Shown here piece after piece: positions 44,767 through 57,740 of a stretch of 64,000 nucleotides of DNA. The position numbers and the translations under genes are program-made. This DNA comes from Datura wrightii (Eukaryota; Streptophyta; Magnoliopsida; Solanales; Solanaceae), in contig JASDFA010000007.1 in the NCBI GenBank assembly GCA_035772735.1, positions 40,144,501 to 40,208,500 of the forward strand, read 5' to 3'. How positions within the stretch are numbered: position 1 is the stretch's first letter; each line of letters begins with the position of its first letter. Below the pieces are notes generated by a model. It was not told the DNA's origin. It was given only the letters and a program-made list of their open reading frames with translations, and ran no database searches.

Positions 44767-46086
44767 TCAACACCTAACTACTCCCACCCCACACTTATAT
44801 TGAACACTGTCCCTAGTGTTCACAAAAATTAACATAGCACAAAAAGTGGGTGGCGGAACTCCCTGATCAATAAAATACTCCACTTCTTCATCAGGTGCTG
44901 CTGTTGCGTCTCCCATGTTTGAATCACCCCCATCGTCATCATCGGACGCCACATCGGAGTCCTCACAACGTGTCTCCTCATCTGTGGGGACATCATCATC
45001 CGTGGGCTCTACAAAAGCTGGCCCCACTCAGCATAGAGCCCTGGCATTTTCGCTAAAAGGGTTGTCTAGCTTGAGATGCCACAACTCCTCTTCTGTTGTC
45101 GGCCTCCCGCCTATTCGCAGCTGGAGCATCTGCATCCCGTACATGCGAGCCATGTACTGATCATCCCGAGCATGTTGCTCGGCTAGTGTAAGAACTGGCC
45201 CGTGGGTGGTTTCGGGTGCCTTAGTTTTAGTGACATCTAAGGCCCGCCGCTCCATCTGGGGGATGTAGTCAAGGGCCTCTTCCTCAATATCCAGGACCCT
45301 CAGGAACGTGGTGAGTAGTCCACCAAATCCGTATATGTGCCCTTGATGCAAACGGGCTCTCTTCATGGCGGAGATAATCACTACCCCCACATTGATCTCC
45401 AGCCCTTTCATCAGGGCGTACACCAAGTATACACGATCCCGGGTTACATCCGTCATATGCACCCCCGGGATTAGGCAGGAACAAACAATCTTCAGCCATA
45501 TCCTGGCTTCCCTGTTCATATGTAAGTAAGGCAAGGTCTGATGGTAGCCCCTCTCCTTATGTCTGCTCTATCGAGCTGTTGATCGGGTTCCACACAAAGT
45601 GCGTCTGATGTCCGCATATGGTGGAGTGATATTCAGCTGTCGAAGCACATGGGCGTATGTGTCCCGCGCCCCTAGGATAGCATTGAGGTGGTGGGGCTCA
45701 AAAGTGACTATTTGCCCCCTTATTTTGATGGTGTGACTTCTGAGAGTCGGGTTCCAGTTGGCGTAGAATTCCCGAATCAAGTGCAAGTTGCATTCCTTGG
45801 GCTCTTCAAAGATGAAGTTCAGCTCAGCTGCCTCGATCCTATGGACAATCCTGGGGAACTCCTGTGCCAACGGTTCCCTTGCTATGTGTTCCTCGGGGAA
45901 GTACTTGCTCTCCTTGTGCTTTGCGTACCATTTCTTACCCTCCTCTGTCACCCACCTAGTTCCGTATTGATGGCGTTGGCCGCGTGGAACCGCTGGTGCT
46001 GCTGGGACTGCTGTGCCCAGTCTGATTCTTTTTCTTCTGGCGCCAGATGTTGATGCGCCTTTTCCCTTGTCTTGCCTGCTTGCCAT
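44767..46086 (-). pseudogene. Athila ORF3 (env-position protein), element 2
   Basis: It starts at the ATG at 46086 (MASRQDKGKGASTSGARRKR), directly after a good splice acceptor. The upstream in-frame ATG at 46098 would lie inside the proposed intron. It has the same fold-like middle as element 1's ORF3 and an acidic tail (DSDVASDDDDGGDS). Two stops break it: TAG at 45570-45568, where element 1 has Trp, and TGA at 45030-45028. The C-terminus reads on about 35 codons further than in element 1 because of a local frame difference after EEVEYF. No signal peptide or membrane segment is visible. Confidence 0.7.
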
Positions 46087-46091
46087 TGTTC

Positions 46092-46771
46092 CTGTCAAAC
46101 CAAACAGACAAGTTCAATGTTAAGCCAATTAAAATTAGCTTCGACTAAGGTTGGGTTAAGCTAGGCTACCCCACACTTAGTCCTTAGCCAAAATTACAAC
46201 ATTAAGGCAGATCGTACTTATTTACACAAACAAACAACAAAACATAACAAATATGCTTAGTGCCTTTGGAGAATTCGACGGTATATATTCCATGTACTAC
46301 TCAGACTTCGTACAGCTAACCAGAATCCTTACCTATCGATAACATTTTATCCCATAGCACTTAGCAAGGAGAACAAAAGAAAATTTTAACTACATGAGCC
46401 TATACAATTCACCCATTTCTTGCAATTTCCAATATTTCCTTAACCCGAGAATCCGTCGATCTTTTAGCATAGTAATAGTTAGCACAATCGACTCATCTCA
46501 CCCCACATGTACAACCCAACATGAATTTCACTAGTTCAACTCAATTTTTCCATTTCAAACTCAAAGTCAAGCCCTAGCTATGATTTTATCAAAAATTCGA
46601 TTAAGCCATGTAGTTATCGAGTTCAAGCAATCACACCGTCACTCCGAACATCAATCAACAATAATTCAATTGAATTTAAGCTTAATTTCTACTTAGGGCA
46701 AGTTTTTCTCATATCACATGTTCAACATCGAAAAAATTCGACAAGAATTGAGATAGAGTTGAAGAACATAC
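46092..46771 (-). other. putative 5'-leader intron of ORF3, element 2
   Basis: Minus strand: donor aattcaag|gtatgttctt at 46771, acceptor ctgtttggtttgacag|g at 46092. Length 680 bases, AT-rich, ending six bases before the ORF3 ATG. Both sites agree in place with element 1 (16809/16102), although the sequence between has diverged. Confidence 0.5.
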
Positions 46772-46924
46772 CTTGAATTTGAAGAAATGACAAAAACTTG
46801 ATGAAATTATGGGCCTAAGTTCGTGTCACGTTGAGGGGGGAGGGGTTTTTGGGATGTTGGTCGCGGAGGGTATGAAAAATGAGGAAAAATGAGGGGGAAT
46901 CGGGGTTAAAAAGTGGGAATTTCG

Positions 46925-47115
46925 CGCGGGTCACCCGGCAACCCGGTGTGACCCATCGTGATATACACCTTAACGTGTCACGGAGGGTAACGCGGAGCAT
47001 GCCCTCCGTGACACGGAGCCATCGCGTAGGTGTTCTGAAATTTGTAAAAATTCCAGAATTACCTTCAACGTGTCACGAAGGGTAACGCGGAGGCCCTCCT
47101 CCGTGACACGGAGCC
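46925..47115. promoter_or_regulatory. internal inverted repeats upstream of ORF3, element 2
   Basis: gtgtcacggaggg (46975-46987) with a perfect complement at 47002-47014; a second imperfect copy at about 47070-47106; and the gggtcac/gtgaccc pair at about 46928-46954. This is the same motif family as in the LTR U3. Confidence 0.5.
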
Positions 47116-47436
47116 ATCGCCCTGGCTCACTGTTTTGCTACTTTTTATTATTTTTCATACCTCGAATTTTCCTTTGCGATTCCTTGCATGTTTACCCTCC
47201 GTTCAACCTAAAATTCATCTTACGACAAGAAATTGGTTAGAATTATAGGATTCACTCAAAATAAAAAAATGAATAAAAATAAAAACTAAAAATTTTGTTG
47301 TTAATAAAAAAAAAGAAATCTATTCACATTTTACAAAGAAAAATTTCACGGGTTGCCTCCCGTGCAGCGCCTGATTTACCATCGCGGCTCGACGTCATTC
47401 AACTCAGTCATCTTCTAGGGTGACAGACGTTTTCTC

Positions 47437-50400
47437 TCAACCACCATCCTCACCCCAGTAGTGCTTACATCGCTTCCTATTGACTAAGAACGTGGCACTC
47501 CAATCTTCTTGCCACAACTCTACTACCCCGTGCGGGGTCATTCTCACCACTTCAAATGGCCCCGACCATTTGGACCTCAGCTTTCCTGGAAACAACTTCA
47601 ATCTTGAATTGAAGAGCAATACTTTCTGCCCTAGCTCGAAAATGCGATGCACCACATGCTTTTCATGCCACCTTTTCATTTTTTCCTTGTAGTACTTGGC
47701 ACTCTCATAAGCATGCCAGCGGAACTCTTCAAGTTCACTGAGTTGCATTAGTCTCTTCTTGCCCGCTAGCTCTAAGTCCATATTCAATTTCCTCACGGCC
47801 CAGAAGGCTCGGTGCTCTAGCTCCACCGGCAGATGACACACTTTACCATAGACCAATAGGTATGGTTAGGTTCCAATCGGTGTCTTGTAAGCAGTTCTGT
47901 ACGCCCACAACGCATCATCAAGTTTGCTTGACCAATCATTCCATTGTGTGTTTACCGTTTTCTGGAGAATCTGCTTCACTTCTCTATTCGACACCTCTAC
48001 TTGCCCACTAGTTTGGGGGTGGTATGCCATTGCCACTTTGTGGCGCACCCCATACTTGGCTAGTAGTTTCTTGAAACTTGCATTGACAAAATGAGCCCCT
48101 CCATCACTGATAATGGCTCAGGGTGTCCCGAACCTGGTGAGAATGTGTTTTTTCACAAATTTTGTTACCACCTTGTTGTCATTCCTGGGGCAAGCTATTG
48201 CTTCCACCCATTTTGATACATAGTCTACGGCCACCAAGATGTAACGATTACCAAATGATGGTGGGAACGGGCCCATGAAATTAATGCCCCATACATCAAA
48301 GGTCTCTACTTCCAGTATATTCTGCAGCGGCATCTCTTGTCTTCTACCAATTGTTCCTGTACGCTGACATCTATCACACATTTTGACGTATGCCATAGAG
48401 TCTCTGAACAGTATAGGCCAAAAGAACCCTGACTGTAGAACCTTGTGTGCTGTTCGCTCGCCTCCATGGTGACCCCCATACAACGAAGAGTGACAGCTCC
48501 TCAACACCACTGCAATCTGACTCTCCGGGATGCATCTTCTCATCACCTGATCCGGTCCCTGTTTAAATAAGTATGGTTCATCCCAAACAAAGTGTCGGCA
48601 ATCATGCCTCAATTTCCTTCTCTGTTGGACTGTTGCCTCAGGTGGGTAGACTCCACTCACTGGCAAGTTGACTATGTCTGCGTACCAGGGAACTTCAGCT
48701 TCCCCTACTACCAAGAGTTGCTCATCCAGGAACTCCTCATTGATGTTATCATCTTCCATCACATGCGACCGGCTCTCCAATCGCGATAAGTGATCTGCCA
48801 CCTGATTTTCGCTCCCCTTTCTGTCCTTGATCTTAAGGTCGAACTCTTGCAACAACAGGATCCATCTGATCAGCCTGGGCTTAACATCCTTCTTGTTAAA
48901 TAGGTACCGAATCGCTACATGATCGGTGTACACCACTACTTTTGAACCCACCAAATAGGACCTGAATTTGTCAAATGCAAACACCAATGATAGCATTTCC
49001 TTCGTTGTGATTGTGTAATTGCTTTGGGCCGTATTCAGCATTTTGCTTGCATAATGAATAGAATGAAAGATTCTATTTTTCCTTCGCCCCAATACAGCTC
49101 CCACAACAACATCACTCGCATCACACATCAACTCAAATGGTTGTCCCCAATCCGGAGAAGTAAGGATAGGTGCTTCTATCAATTTCTGCTTCAACTCCTC
49201 AAATGCTTTAACACACTCATCATCCAACTCAAACTTTACCTCTTTCTCTAACAATCTGGATAATGGTCTAGAAATTTTGGAAAAGTTTCTGATGAACCGT
49301 CGGTAGAATCCTGCATGCCCAAGAAAACTGCGAACACCTTTCACCGACACAGGTGGTGGCAACTTCTCAATAACTTTGATCTTAGCACGATCGACTTCCA
49401 ACCCCTTGCGAGACACTTTGTGGACAAGGACAATACCCTCCTTAACTAAGAAGTGGCATTTCTCCCAGTTTAGTACAAGGTTGGATTCCTCGCAGCTAGC
49501 CAGCACCCTGTCAAGATTCTGCAAACAAGTAGCAAACGAATTACCGAAAACAGAAAAATCATCCATAAATACCTCAACAAAATCCTCCACCATGTCGTGG
49601 AAAATAGCCATCATGCATCTCTGGAATGTGGCGGGTGCATTGCATAACCCAAATGGCATCCGCCTAAAAGCATATGTCCCATAAGGACAGGTAAAAGTAG
49701 TCTTCTCTTGGTCCTCTGGAGCTATGGCTATTTGATTATAACCAGAGTACCCATCAAGGAAACAATAATATTCCTGTCCAGCCAACCTATCTAATATTTG
49801 ATCAATGAACGGGATAGGATAATGATCTTTCCTTGTGGCTTCATTAAGTTTTCTATAGTCCATGCAAATCCGCCAGCCTGTGACGGTTCGTGTAGGAATC
49901 AACTCATTTTTCTCATTGGTGACCACGGTCATCCCTCCTTTCTTTGGAACGCACTGAACGGGACTATCCCATTCACTGTCTGAAATCGGGTAGACCACAC
50001 CTGCATCAAGCCACTTAATTATTTCTTTCCTAACCACATCCTTCATTGCTGGATTTAGCCTTCGTTGCGGCTGAACGGTTGGTTTTGCTCCTATCTCCAT
50101 GAAAATCCTGTGTGTGTAAAAAGCTGGATTGATACCCTGAATATCTGACATTTGTCAACCCATTGCTTTCTTCCTTTTTCTGAGGACACCCAATGCTTCC
50201 TTCTCCTGTGCCTCTATCAATTCTGCGGAGATGATGACTGGTAACATCTCATCTTCCCCGAAAAAGACATATTTTAAATGGGGAGGCAATTCTTTCAATT
50301 CCAGCTTTGGTGCCTCCTCAATGGATGGTTTCGGCAACGGTTCTAGGGACCTCATCAATGATTGAAATTCCTATCTCCTCGGATGCCTTTGTGACTCATT

Positions 50401-50460
50401 CAACATTTGGACCACCTCATAAGCGTCTCTATCTCCAAAATGATCGGAGTGCATCAACAC
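47437..50460 (-). pseudogene. pol: Athila pol: RT, RNase H, integrase, element 2
   Basis: It continues in the gag-protease frame. The longest open part is 50151-48118 (677 codons). RT has FMDDFSVFG, RNase H has CDASDVVVGAVLG and YTDHVAIRYLF, and the integrase zinc region has HSSLYGGHHGGERTAHK and CDRCQR. The integrase core continues past a TGA (48120-48118), with AIISDG and AYHPQTSGQVEVSNRE at 48048-47866. After a TAA (47868-47866) the C-terminal part follows (47856-47437: WSGPFEVV, ending HYWGEDGG). Upstream stops are TAG 50373-50371 and TGA 50157-50155. All active-site segments can be read, but no single product can be made. Confidence 0.88.
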
Positions 50461-52755
50461 TCATTCCAGTGGGTCTTGAGATTCAACAATCTGACGAATT
50501 TCTTCTTGTTCAACCACACTGATTGCTAAAAGCTCCTCATGTATGGTCGATAGCTTCATGGCTTTAAACACATCAAATACCTCAATCTTGTCGTGTGCTT
50601 GCATGGTTAGCTGCCCTGCAGCTACATCAATCAGCGCTTTCCCAGTCGCCAAGAAAGGACGTCCCAAAATAAATGGGACTTCCGCGTCTGGCTCAAAATC
50701 CAGCACGACGAAATCTACCGGGAAGATAAGGGAGCCCACTTGCACCAGCACATCCTCCACAATGCCATCAGGTCTGGATAAGGACCGATCCGCTAGTTGC
50801 AAGAACACTGTTGTTGGTCTAGGACTCCCTAGACCCAACTTCTTTAATACCGATGACGGCATCAAATTAATGCTCGCTCCCAAATCACATAATTCGCGAG
50901 CTCGGATACTCTGCCCAATTGTAATTTGTATAATAAAGCTCCCAGGATCTTTGAGCTTTGTGGGCAATCGGTTTTGTATCCGGGAAGTGCACTCCTCCGT
51001 GAGAGCCACCGTAGCATACTCAGTCAACCGACTTTTGTTCGCCATGATGTCCTTAATGTACTTTGCATACTTCGGCACTCCCTGCAAAACATCAATAAGA
51101 GGTAAGTTAATATGTACCTATTTCAGCACCTCCATGAATTTCTTGAAACACGCCTCCTCCTTGTGTTTCTTTAATCTTTGAGGGAACGGGGGTGGTGGTC
51201 TTTCTGATTCAGCTTCCTTTTTCTTCCCCCTCTCATCACTTTGCTCCCTCTCAACTTCTGCTGCTCCCGATTGTTGAGGTGATCTTTTTGGTTCCACCTC
51301 TTTATGCGGCAAACCACTCCTTGTGGTCACCGCATTCACCTGCTTAGGGTTGGGATCTGTGTCGCTCGGAAGTCCTCCTCTAGTTTTGGTGTTTTGGGCT
51401 CCAGCAAATCGCCTAAATTGATATTCAAGTGCCTTAGTAGCTAACTGGTTGTTCTTCACCTCGGCTGCCAATTTCACATAGTCAGCCTGCAATTGAGCTT
51501 GGTTAGCTATCATTGTCTTGAACATCTCCTCAATGTTGGGTGATGGTGGGGGAGGAGGTGCATTGTTGTTTCTATATTGTGCCTGATAGTTCTGCTGCCC
51601 TCCTTGATTCCTCTGCGCCCCCTGACTCGAACTTTGCCCTTGATGGTTGTTGCTACCCCAAGAGAAATTCGGGTGATTCCTCCAGTTGGAATTGTAGCTG
51701 TTGCCATATTGTTGATGGTTGTTCCTCTGTACATTTCCCACAAAGTTCACCGAGTTAGGATTTGCTCCACAACACTCAGCTGAGTGCTCACTACTCCCGC
51801 ACACTTCACACCAAATCTACTGCACTACATTCACTAGGGCTTGAGTCTGGTTCATTGTCATGTTACTGAAGTGGGTGTTGAGTTGATTCTGTAAAGCAGC
51901 TATCTGTGCAGCTGTAAAACCATCCACTTCTAGAACTCCTGCTGCTTTCCTTGTTCCTCCTCTTGACAAATCAGCATTCCACTCCGGATTTCCCTGCGAA
52001 ATACGATTTAAAAAGGTATACAGCTCCTCATAAGTTTTCTCCAATGCTTGTCCCCCAGCTGCTGAGTCTAGCAAGATTTTTGTGTGGGGTTCCAAGCCCT
52101 TTATAAAAGTGTGCACCAGCACATCATTGGATTGATGATGATGTGGACAATCCCGCAACATGGACTTGAATCTCTCCCAAGCCTGATATAGATTCTCTCC
52201 CTCCCTCTGTTTAAAACTTAGAATTTGACTTCTAAGTCTTGCTGTTTTACCGGATGGAAAAAATCGTATCAAGAATTTCCTTGCAAGATCATCCCACGTA
52301 GTAATAGAATTAGGTGGCTCAGCTTTCAACCACCTCTTGGCTTCTCCCAATAGTGAAAATGGGAACAATGTAAGCCTGACATAATCTGATGACACTCTAG
52401 CGGGGATGTAAGTGTCACTTATCTCCAAAAAATTTTGGAGATGCTTCTATGGATCCTCATGAGGGAGACCTGTGAACTGCCCACTGATGTGCAGCAATTG
52501 CACCATGTTTTGTTTGAGCTCGAACCTCCCTCCTGGCTCAGGTTTGCGGATGCTAAATGTGACATTGTTAGCATGTGGGATTGCCACCTCGCGAACTGGC
52601 CTAGCTGCCATTTCCTCGGGCACTAACATTGCCCTTACTACTGGTGGATTCTGTTGTTGCTCCATGATTGTTTGTCTGAGCAACTGCAACTTTTTCTCTA
52701 GAGCTTCTCTCCGCTGACAATGAAATTGTCTTTTAGGCTCGAAATATGAGTCCAC
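50461..52755 (-). pseudogene. gag-pro: Athila gag-protease, element 2
   Basis: Same frame and domains as element 1's 790-residue ORF: capsid (GLPHEDP, EAKRWLKAEPP, RFFPSGKTARLRSQI), CCHC knuckle near 51800, P-rich linker, and protease with DLGAS (about 50890) and ILGRPFLATGKALIDV. Stops: TAG at 52449-52447, 51819-51817 and 51120-51118, and TGA at 50463-50461. At all three TAG sites element 1 has Gln, so C-to-T changes at CAG/CAA explain them. The frame runs on into pol, so the ancestor coded one gag-pol polyprotein. Confidence 0.88.
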
Positions 52756-52881
52756 CAGCTCTTTGTCTCTTGCCAGTGTTCAACAGAGACTATATCTGCG
52801 AAATACAGGCTAAGACCAAGTTGTCAACACTAAGAAAAAATATAGTAAATTTACACTTAAGAAAAATTCACCAATTGCCAG

Positions 52882-52899
52882 TCCCTGGCAACGGCGCCA
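52882..52899 (-). promoter_or_regulatory. primer binding site, tRNA-Asp type, element 2
   Basis: The plus strand reads tccctggcaacggcgcca, one base different from the perfect site of element 1. It lies six bases inside the LTR edge at 52906. Confidence 0.8.
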
Positions 52900-52905
52900 A
52901 AAACT

Positions 52906-54324
52906 TGTTCGCGTCTGCTTTGGGGTATTTAACTACACGCAAGTGCACGTGGTCAAAAAAGTAGTAAAGTGGCTTAAGTAAGCCAAGTATCGATCCCACA
53001 GGGACTGGGATAAGGTAACAAACTACTTAAGTGTTACTATACTTACTCTAAAAATGAAACAACAGTGCAAAGAAGAGTTTGATATTTTGATTTCTAATTG
53101 TATGCTAAGTCTAAAACGAATATCTAATGTGAGTCTGAACTATGAATGTGAGCATGCTGAGGCTAAATGAACATGTATAGAAACTAATTATCGATACAAT
53201 TTTTGGTTAATCTTTCCTCCGGTTGCTAGTCAAGAATTATTGCCAATGGATTAAAACTCTCGTATTTAACCCAACTTAAGAATCATGAACCGTCCACCTA
53301 CATTTCTGTGATTAAACGAAATTCATGATCTAGCCATACAAAACCGATTCCTTAATTGACTAATACGACTTTCAGGTATATTTCTATCCTGAAGGTAAAT
53401 CAATTCTCAATTTTCCCAAACTAAGAAAAGATCATATCCTATTGATTCACAACTTTCCAATTTCTTGCTCTCTCGAGTGAAACCGGACTTTTTAGATATA
53501 CATTAACATTGGCCACACATTAATGCAGTAAGAACAAGAACCAATAGAACAACCATGGAAGAAAAGATGAAAAACCCAATTGATCAATAACTACATTTCA
53601 ATACAATTGTTCTTAACCTCAGCAAGAAGAGGAATTAGCCACTCATTTTTGGATTAAACATCGTTAAATGAGTGTTAAACATACAAGCAATTGAATTAAA
53701 GAAGAAGGAGATAGAGAAAAACCCTGATAATTTCGTCCCCTCAACTGCCTGTAACCCACGTTCTTGCTCCACCAAGTCAGAATAATTAAAAATGAACCTA
53801 AGTGTTCTATTTATACTAGTGGGAATTTTTCCCGGAATAACAAGCAACGTGTCACGGAGTGCATCGCGGAGCATTGCCTCCATGACACGCCACTGACGCG
53901 GACCCTTACTGGAAATTGATTGTCCAGGTAATAAGGCCCAATGTGGCACAGCATGCAACGCGGGGCTAGGCCAACGTGCCACGACCCCAACGCGCACCCT
54001 CACTGGATTTTGGCAAAAAATCCCTATCCAGGCAGAAGGCATCCGCGATGGCAGCGTGACACGGCTCCATCGCGGAGCCCCTTTAATTTGTGCCTTCAAA
54101 TGCTTTTTCCCTTGCTAACATCTGAGTCCAACCCCAATCTCTCCCAACACGCATTTTAGCTTCCCAAAATTATATTTCACCTGCAAAACAACGCTAATCA
54201 TGTTGGTTAGTATAACTTCACATTTTATTATCAATCACATGAGAATGTATAAACATTGATAGATAAACAAGGCTAAAATGACACCTTTGAGTATCACTTG
54301 GGCATATAAATTTGCCCAAGATCA
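52906..54324 (-). repeat. 5' LTR of Athila element 2 (1419 bp)
   Basis: Partner of 41633-43052, with TG/CA ends, TATA at 53815-53808 and an inverted-repeat array at about 53848-54080. One single-base length difference (at about 53060) and about 30 substitutions separate the pair. Confidence 0.9.
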
Positions 54325-54329
54325 CGCCA
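54325..54329. repeat. target-site duplication of Athila element 2, right copy
   Basis: cgcca, matching 41628-41632. The chromovirus C leader resumes here. Confidence 0.9.
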
Positions 54330-55620
54330 CACTTGTGACGTGGACGCTAAGAGATGTTATTAGGAAAACTCCCTTTTTTTCATACTCTTTATCGTGCATT
54401 GAAATTCAATTCCAGAAATGCTCTCCTAACTCGTGCTCTATTTTGTTTCAGTGAAATCATGCCTCCGCGACATGGTAATGGAAGAAGGGCCGGTAACACT
54501 CACCGACCTACCCCACCAGCTCCAGCAGCCCCTCAGACGACTCAGTTCCACCGCAGAGTTCAGGGCGGCGATCCAACTACTTTCCCAGATAGTTACCAAT
54601 CAGGTGAACCAGCAGATAGTTCTGATCAACAACAATGGGTCTGCAGTAGCTGCCCAAGTTGGGTACTTTACTCGCATAAACCCTCTGGTTTTCCATGTAT
54701 CTAAGGTGGGAAAGAACCCACAGGAGTTTGTGGATGAGATTAGGAAGACCACTCAAATTATAGATGTCAGTTCTTTGGATAGTTCCAACATGGCTGCCTA
54801 CCAGCTGAAAGGGGCAGCCCAGATCTAGTACAAACAGTGGAAAGAGGGGAGACCAGCGGGAGTAGGATCAGTAGAATGGGAGGAGTTCACTACAGCCTTC
54901 CTAGATAGATTCTTTCCTCGGGAGCTTAGGGAGGCAAAATTTCATGGATCATGGTAGAAGAGTATGCACTGGAGTTCACCAAGTTGTCTAAATATTCTTC
55001 TGAGATGGTAGCCAAGTCAAGGGCTCATATGCTGAAATTTGTTAATGGAGTGTCGAACTTGGTTCTCAAGGAATGCAGGACTGCAATGCTTATAAAGGAC
55101 ATCGATCTCTCCAGCTTCATAGTCCATGCTCAGCAAATTGAGGTAGAAAATTAAAAGACTTGGAGTGGGAGATCAAACGGGCAAGAATTGGCCAGTCATA
55201 TTATGGATACTAGAGATCTGGTGTTAGTAGCTTCCCACAACAGTAGCAGCAGAGGGCTCCCGCACCCACTTTAGCTAGTGCCCCTACTTTCCGGTCTGCA
55301 AGGTTTAGAGGGGTTGAGCATCTAGCTCACAATCCCAGAGTCATAGCACCAACAACCGCTACAGCTACCAGCTTGCCCTAAGTGTGGCAAGAATCATCCA
55401 GGAGAATGCCTTCAGGGTCGAGAGAGCTGTTTTGGTTGTGGACAGCTTGCTCATCGGCAGAAAGAATGCCTGTCAGCAGGACAGGGGAGATCACAATCCA
55501 TTGCTCAAGAAGCTCCAGCAAGCTGACCAACTCAGCAGGCCAACACTTCAGGTACGGATGGTGGCCAGTGTCAAAATCATTTTATGCTTTGTCCTCTTGT
55601 CAAGATTAGGAGAGCTCACT
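54330..55620 (+). pseudogene. chromovirus C gag
   Basis: The leader continues to the gag ATG at 54459-54461 (MPPRHGNGRRAGN). The capsid part is at about 54520-55160 in two frames (FTRINPLVFHVSKVGKNPQ, WEEFTTAFLDRFFPRELRE, KDIDLSSFIVHAQQIE). Two zinc knuckles lie at 55374-55471 (CPKCGKNHPGEC, CFGCGQLAHRQKEC). It would bind and package element RNA. Breaks include a frame change near 54510, a TAG at about 54827, a small deletion near 54940 and a stop after VEN at about 55153. The sequence is close to gag of A but independently decayed. Confidence 0.82.
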
Positions 55621-57740
55621 TGACATGGTCACGGGTATGTTACGCCTTTGTCATCTAGACGTGTATTCCTTACTAGATCCAGGAGCCACCTTTTCGTTCA
55701 TGACTCCCTATGTAGCAGTCTAGTTCGATATCAGTCCAGAGGTCCTCTCAGAACCATTCTCAGTCTCCACCCTAGTAGGCGAGTCAGTTAGAGCCAGTTG
55801 GGTGTATAGAAACTGCCCAGTCTCAGTCTTCAATAAGGTCATTCCAACTGATCTTGTAGAGTTAGACATGGTTGACTTTGACCTCATCCTTGGCATGGAT
55901 TGGTTATACTCAAATTATGCCTCAGTCGACTGCAGAACTAAGGTTGTCAGGTTTTAGTTCCCTAATAAGCTAGCTTTAAAAAGGACGGGCAGTAGTTCAG
56001 TGCCTAAGGGTCGGTTTATTTCCCATATTAGAGCCAGAAAGCTTATTTCCAAAGGGTGTATTTATCATCTAGTTTGTGTCAAAGATTCTAGCTTTGAGAC
56101 CCCAACTATCCAGTCGGTCCCAGTTGTCAGCGAGTTCCCTGATGTGTTTTTTGAAGATCTTCCCCGAGTCCCTCCTAAGCGGGAAATAGACTTTGGTATA
56201 GACCTTCTCCCAGATACTCCATCTATCTCTATCCCTCCTTACAAAATGGCTCCATCTAAGCTTAAGGAATTGAAGGAGCTGCTAAAATACCTTCTTGATA
56301 AAGGTTTTATTAGACCTGACATCTCTCCCTAGGGTGCTCCAGTACTAATCGTGCAAAATAAAGAAGGCACCCTCAAAATGTACATCGATTATCGTCAGTT
56401 GAACAAGGTCACAGTTAAGAACAGGTCTCCCCTACCCAGGATTGATGACTTGTTCGATCAGCTTTAGGGTGCCAGTTGTTTCTCTAAAATATATCTCAGG
56501 TCGGGGTATCATCAACTGAGAATCAGAGAATGTGACATACCAAAAATAGTTTTCAGAACCCGATATGGTCACTATGAATTCGTGGTTATATCCTTCGAAC
56601 TGACTAATTCCCCTGCAGCTTTCATGGACCTGATGAATAGAGTCTTCAAGAAGTATCTATATATGTTCATCATTATATTTATAGACGACATTCTGGTATA
56701 CTCCAGAAATAAGGAAGAACATGCTATTCACCTTAGGATGTGCTTCAGATGCTCAAAGACCTCCAGTTGTTTGCAAAATTCAGCAAATTCAAATTCTGGT
56801 TGAAGTCTAGTACTTTTCTTGTTCACGTGGTCTCGGGTGAGGGTATCCAGGTAGATCCTCAAAAGATAGCAGCGGTGAAAGACTGGCTCAGACCTACCTC
56901 CCCAATAAAAGTTAGAAGTTTCTTGGGTCTAGCCAGTTACTAGCAACGTTTTGTTGAAGGTTTTTCCTCTATAGCATCCCTTCTGAATAGGCTGACCTAG
57001 AAGAAGGTGAAATTTCAGTGGTCAGATGCGTGTGAAAAGAGTTTCCAGGAGTTAAAAACTCAACTCATTACCGCTCAAGTGTTGACCTTGCCGGAAGGAA
57101 CAAATGGGTTCGTGGTAATATTATGACACTTCCAGAGTTGGACTTGGTTGCATTCTGATGCAGCGGGGTAAGGTGATAGCCTACGCCTCTAGACAGCTCA
57201 AGGTTCACGAAAATAATTATCCGACTCATGACTTGGAGTTGGCAACGGTGGTATTTGCGTTGAAAATATGGAGACACTACCTGTATGGGGCTCACGTGAA
57301 TGTTTTCACCGATCACAAGAGCCTTCAGTATGTTTTCAGTCAGAAAGATTCGAATCTTCATTAGAGAAGATGGTTGGAACTACTGAAGGACTATGACATG
57401 AGCGTGCTGTATCACCTGGGCAAAGCCAATATGGTGGATGATGCCCTAAGCAGGATGTCTATGGGGAGCGTTTCTCATGTTGAAGAGGGAAAAAAGTAAC
57501 TGGCAAAGGATATCCATAAATTAGCTCAGTTAGGGGTACAGTTGGTTGATATAGCTGAGGACAGAGTAGTGGTTCAGAGTGGATCAGATTCCTCATTGGT
57601 AGTTGAAGTTAAGTCAAGGTAGGATGAAGATCCCATACTGCTTAAACTGAAGGAGGCAATTCTTAGAAAAGAAGTGGAGGCTTTCTCCAAAGGAGGAGAT
57701 GGTGTACTTCATTACCAGGGTAGGTTGTGCGTGCCGGATG
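55621..57740 (+). pseudogene. chromovirus C protease, RT, RNase H
   Basis: Protease has LLDPGATFSF at about 55670-55700 and ILGMDWL at about 55885. RT has FEDLPRVPPKREIDFGIDLL at about 56150 and FIDDILVYS with both catalytic Asp codons at 56684-56689, followed by LGLASY near 56930. RNase H is at about 57150-57520 (YASRQLKVHENNYPTHDLEL, FTDHKSLQYVFSQKDSNLH, DALSRMSMGS). Several stops (for example about 55720, 55957, 56330, 56466 and 57361) and frame changes break it. Confidence 0.83.

Larger units (their letters stand above)
41633..54324 (-). mobile_element. Athila element 2: full-structure Ty3/gypsy element with ORF3
   Basis: A 12,692-bp insertion in the leader of chromovirus C. LTRs of 1420 and 1419 bp differ at about 31 places by eye (about 2 percent), so it is older than element 1. 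It carries a tRNA-Asp-like primer site, gag-pol in one frame (with eight stops), ORF3 and a purine tract. It is the likely relative of the autonomous source for element 1: gag, protease, ORF3 and the non-coding regions are colinear. It cannot make its full polyprotein now. Confidence 0.9.

Noticed and set aside
50543..51181. A 212-codon plus-strand ORF opposite the element 2 protease
   Set aside because: It is an antisense shadow of gag-protease. The minus-strand frame carries all the recognisable domains.
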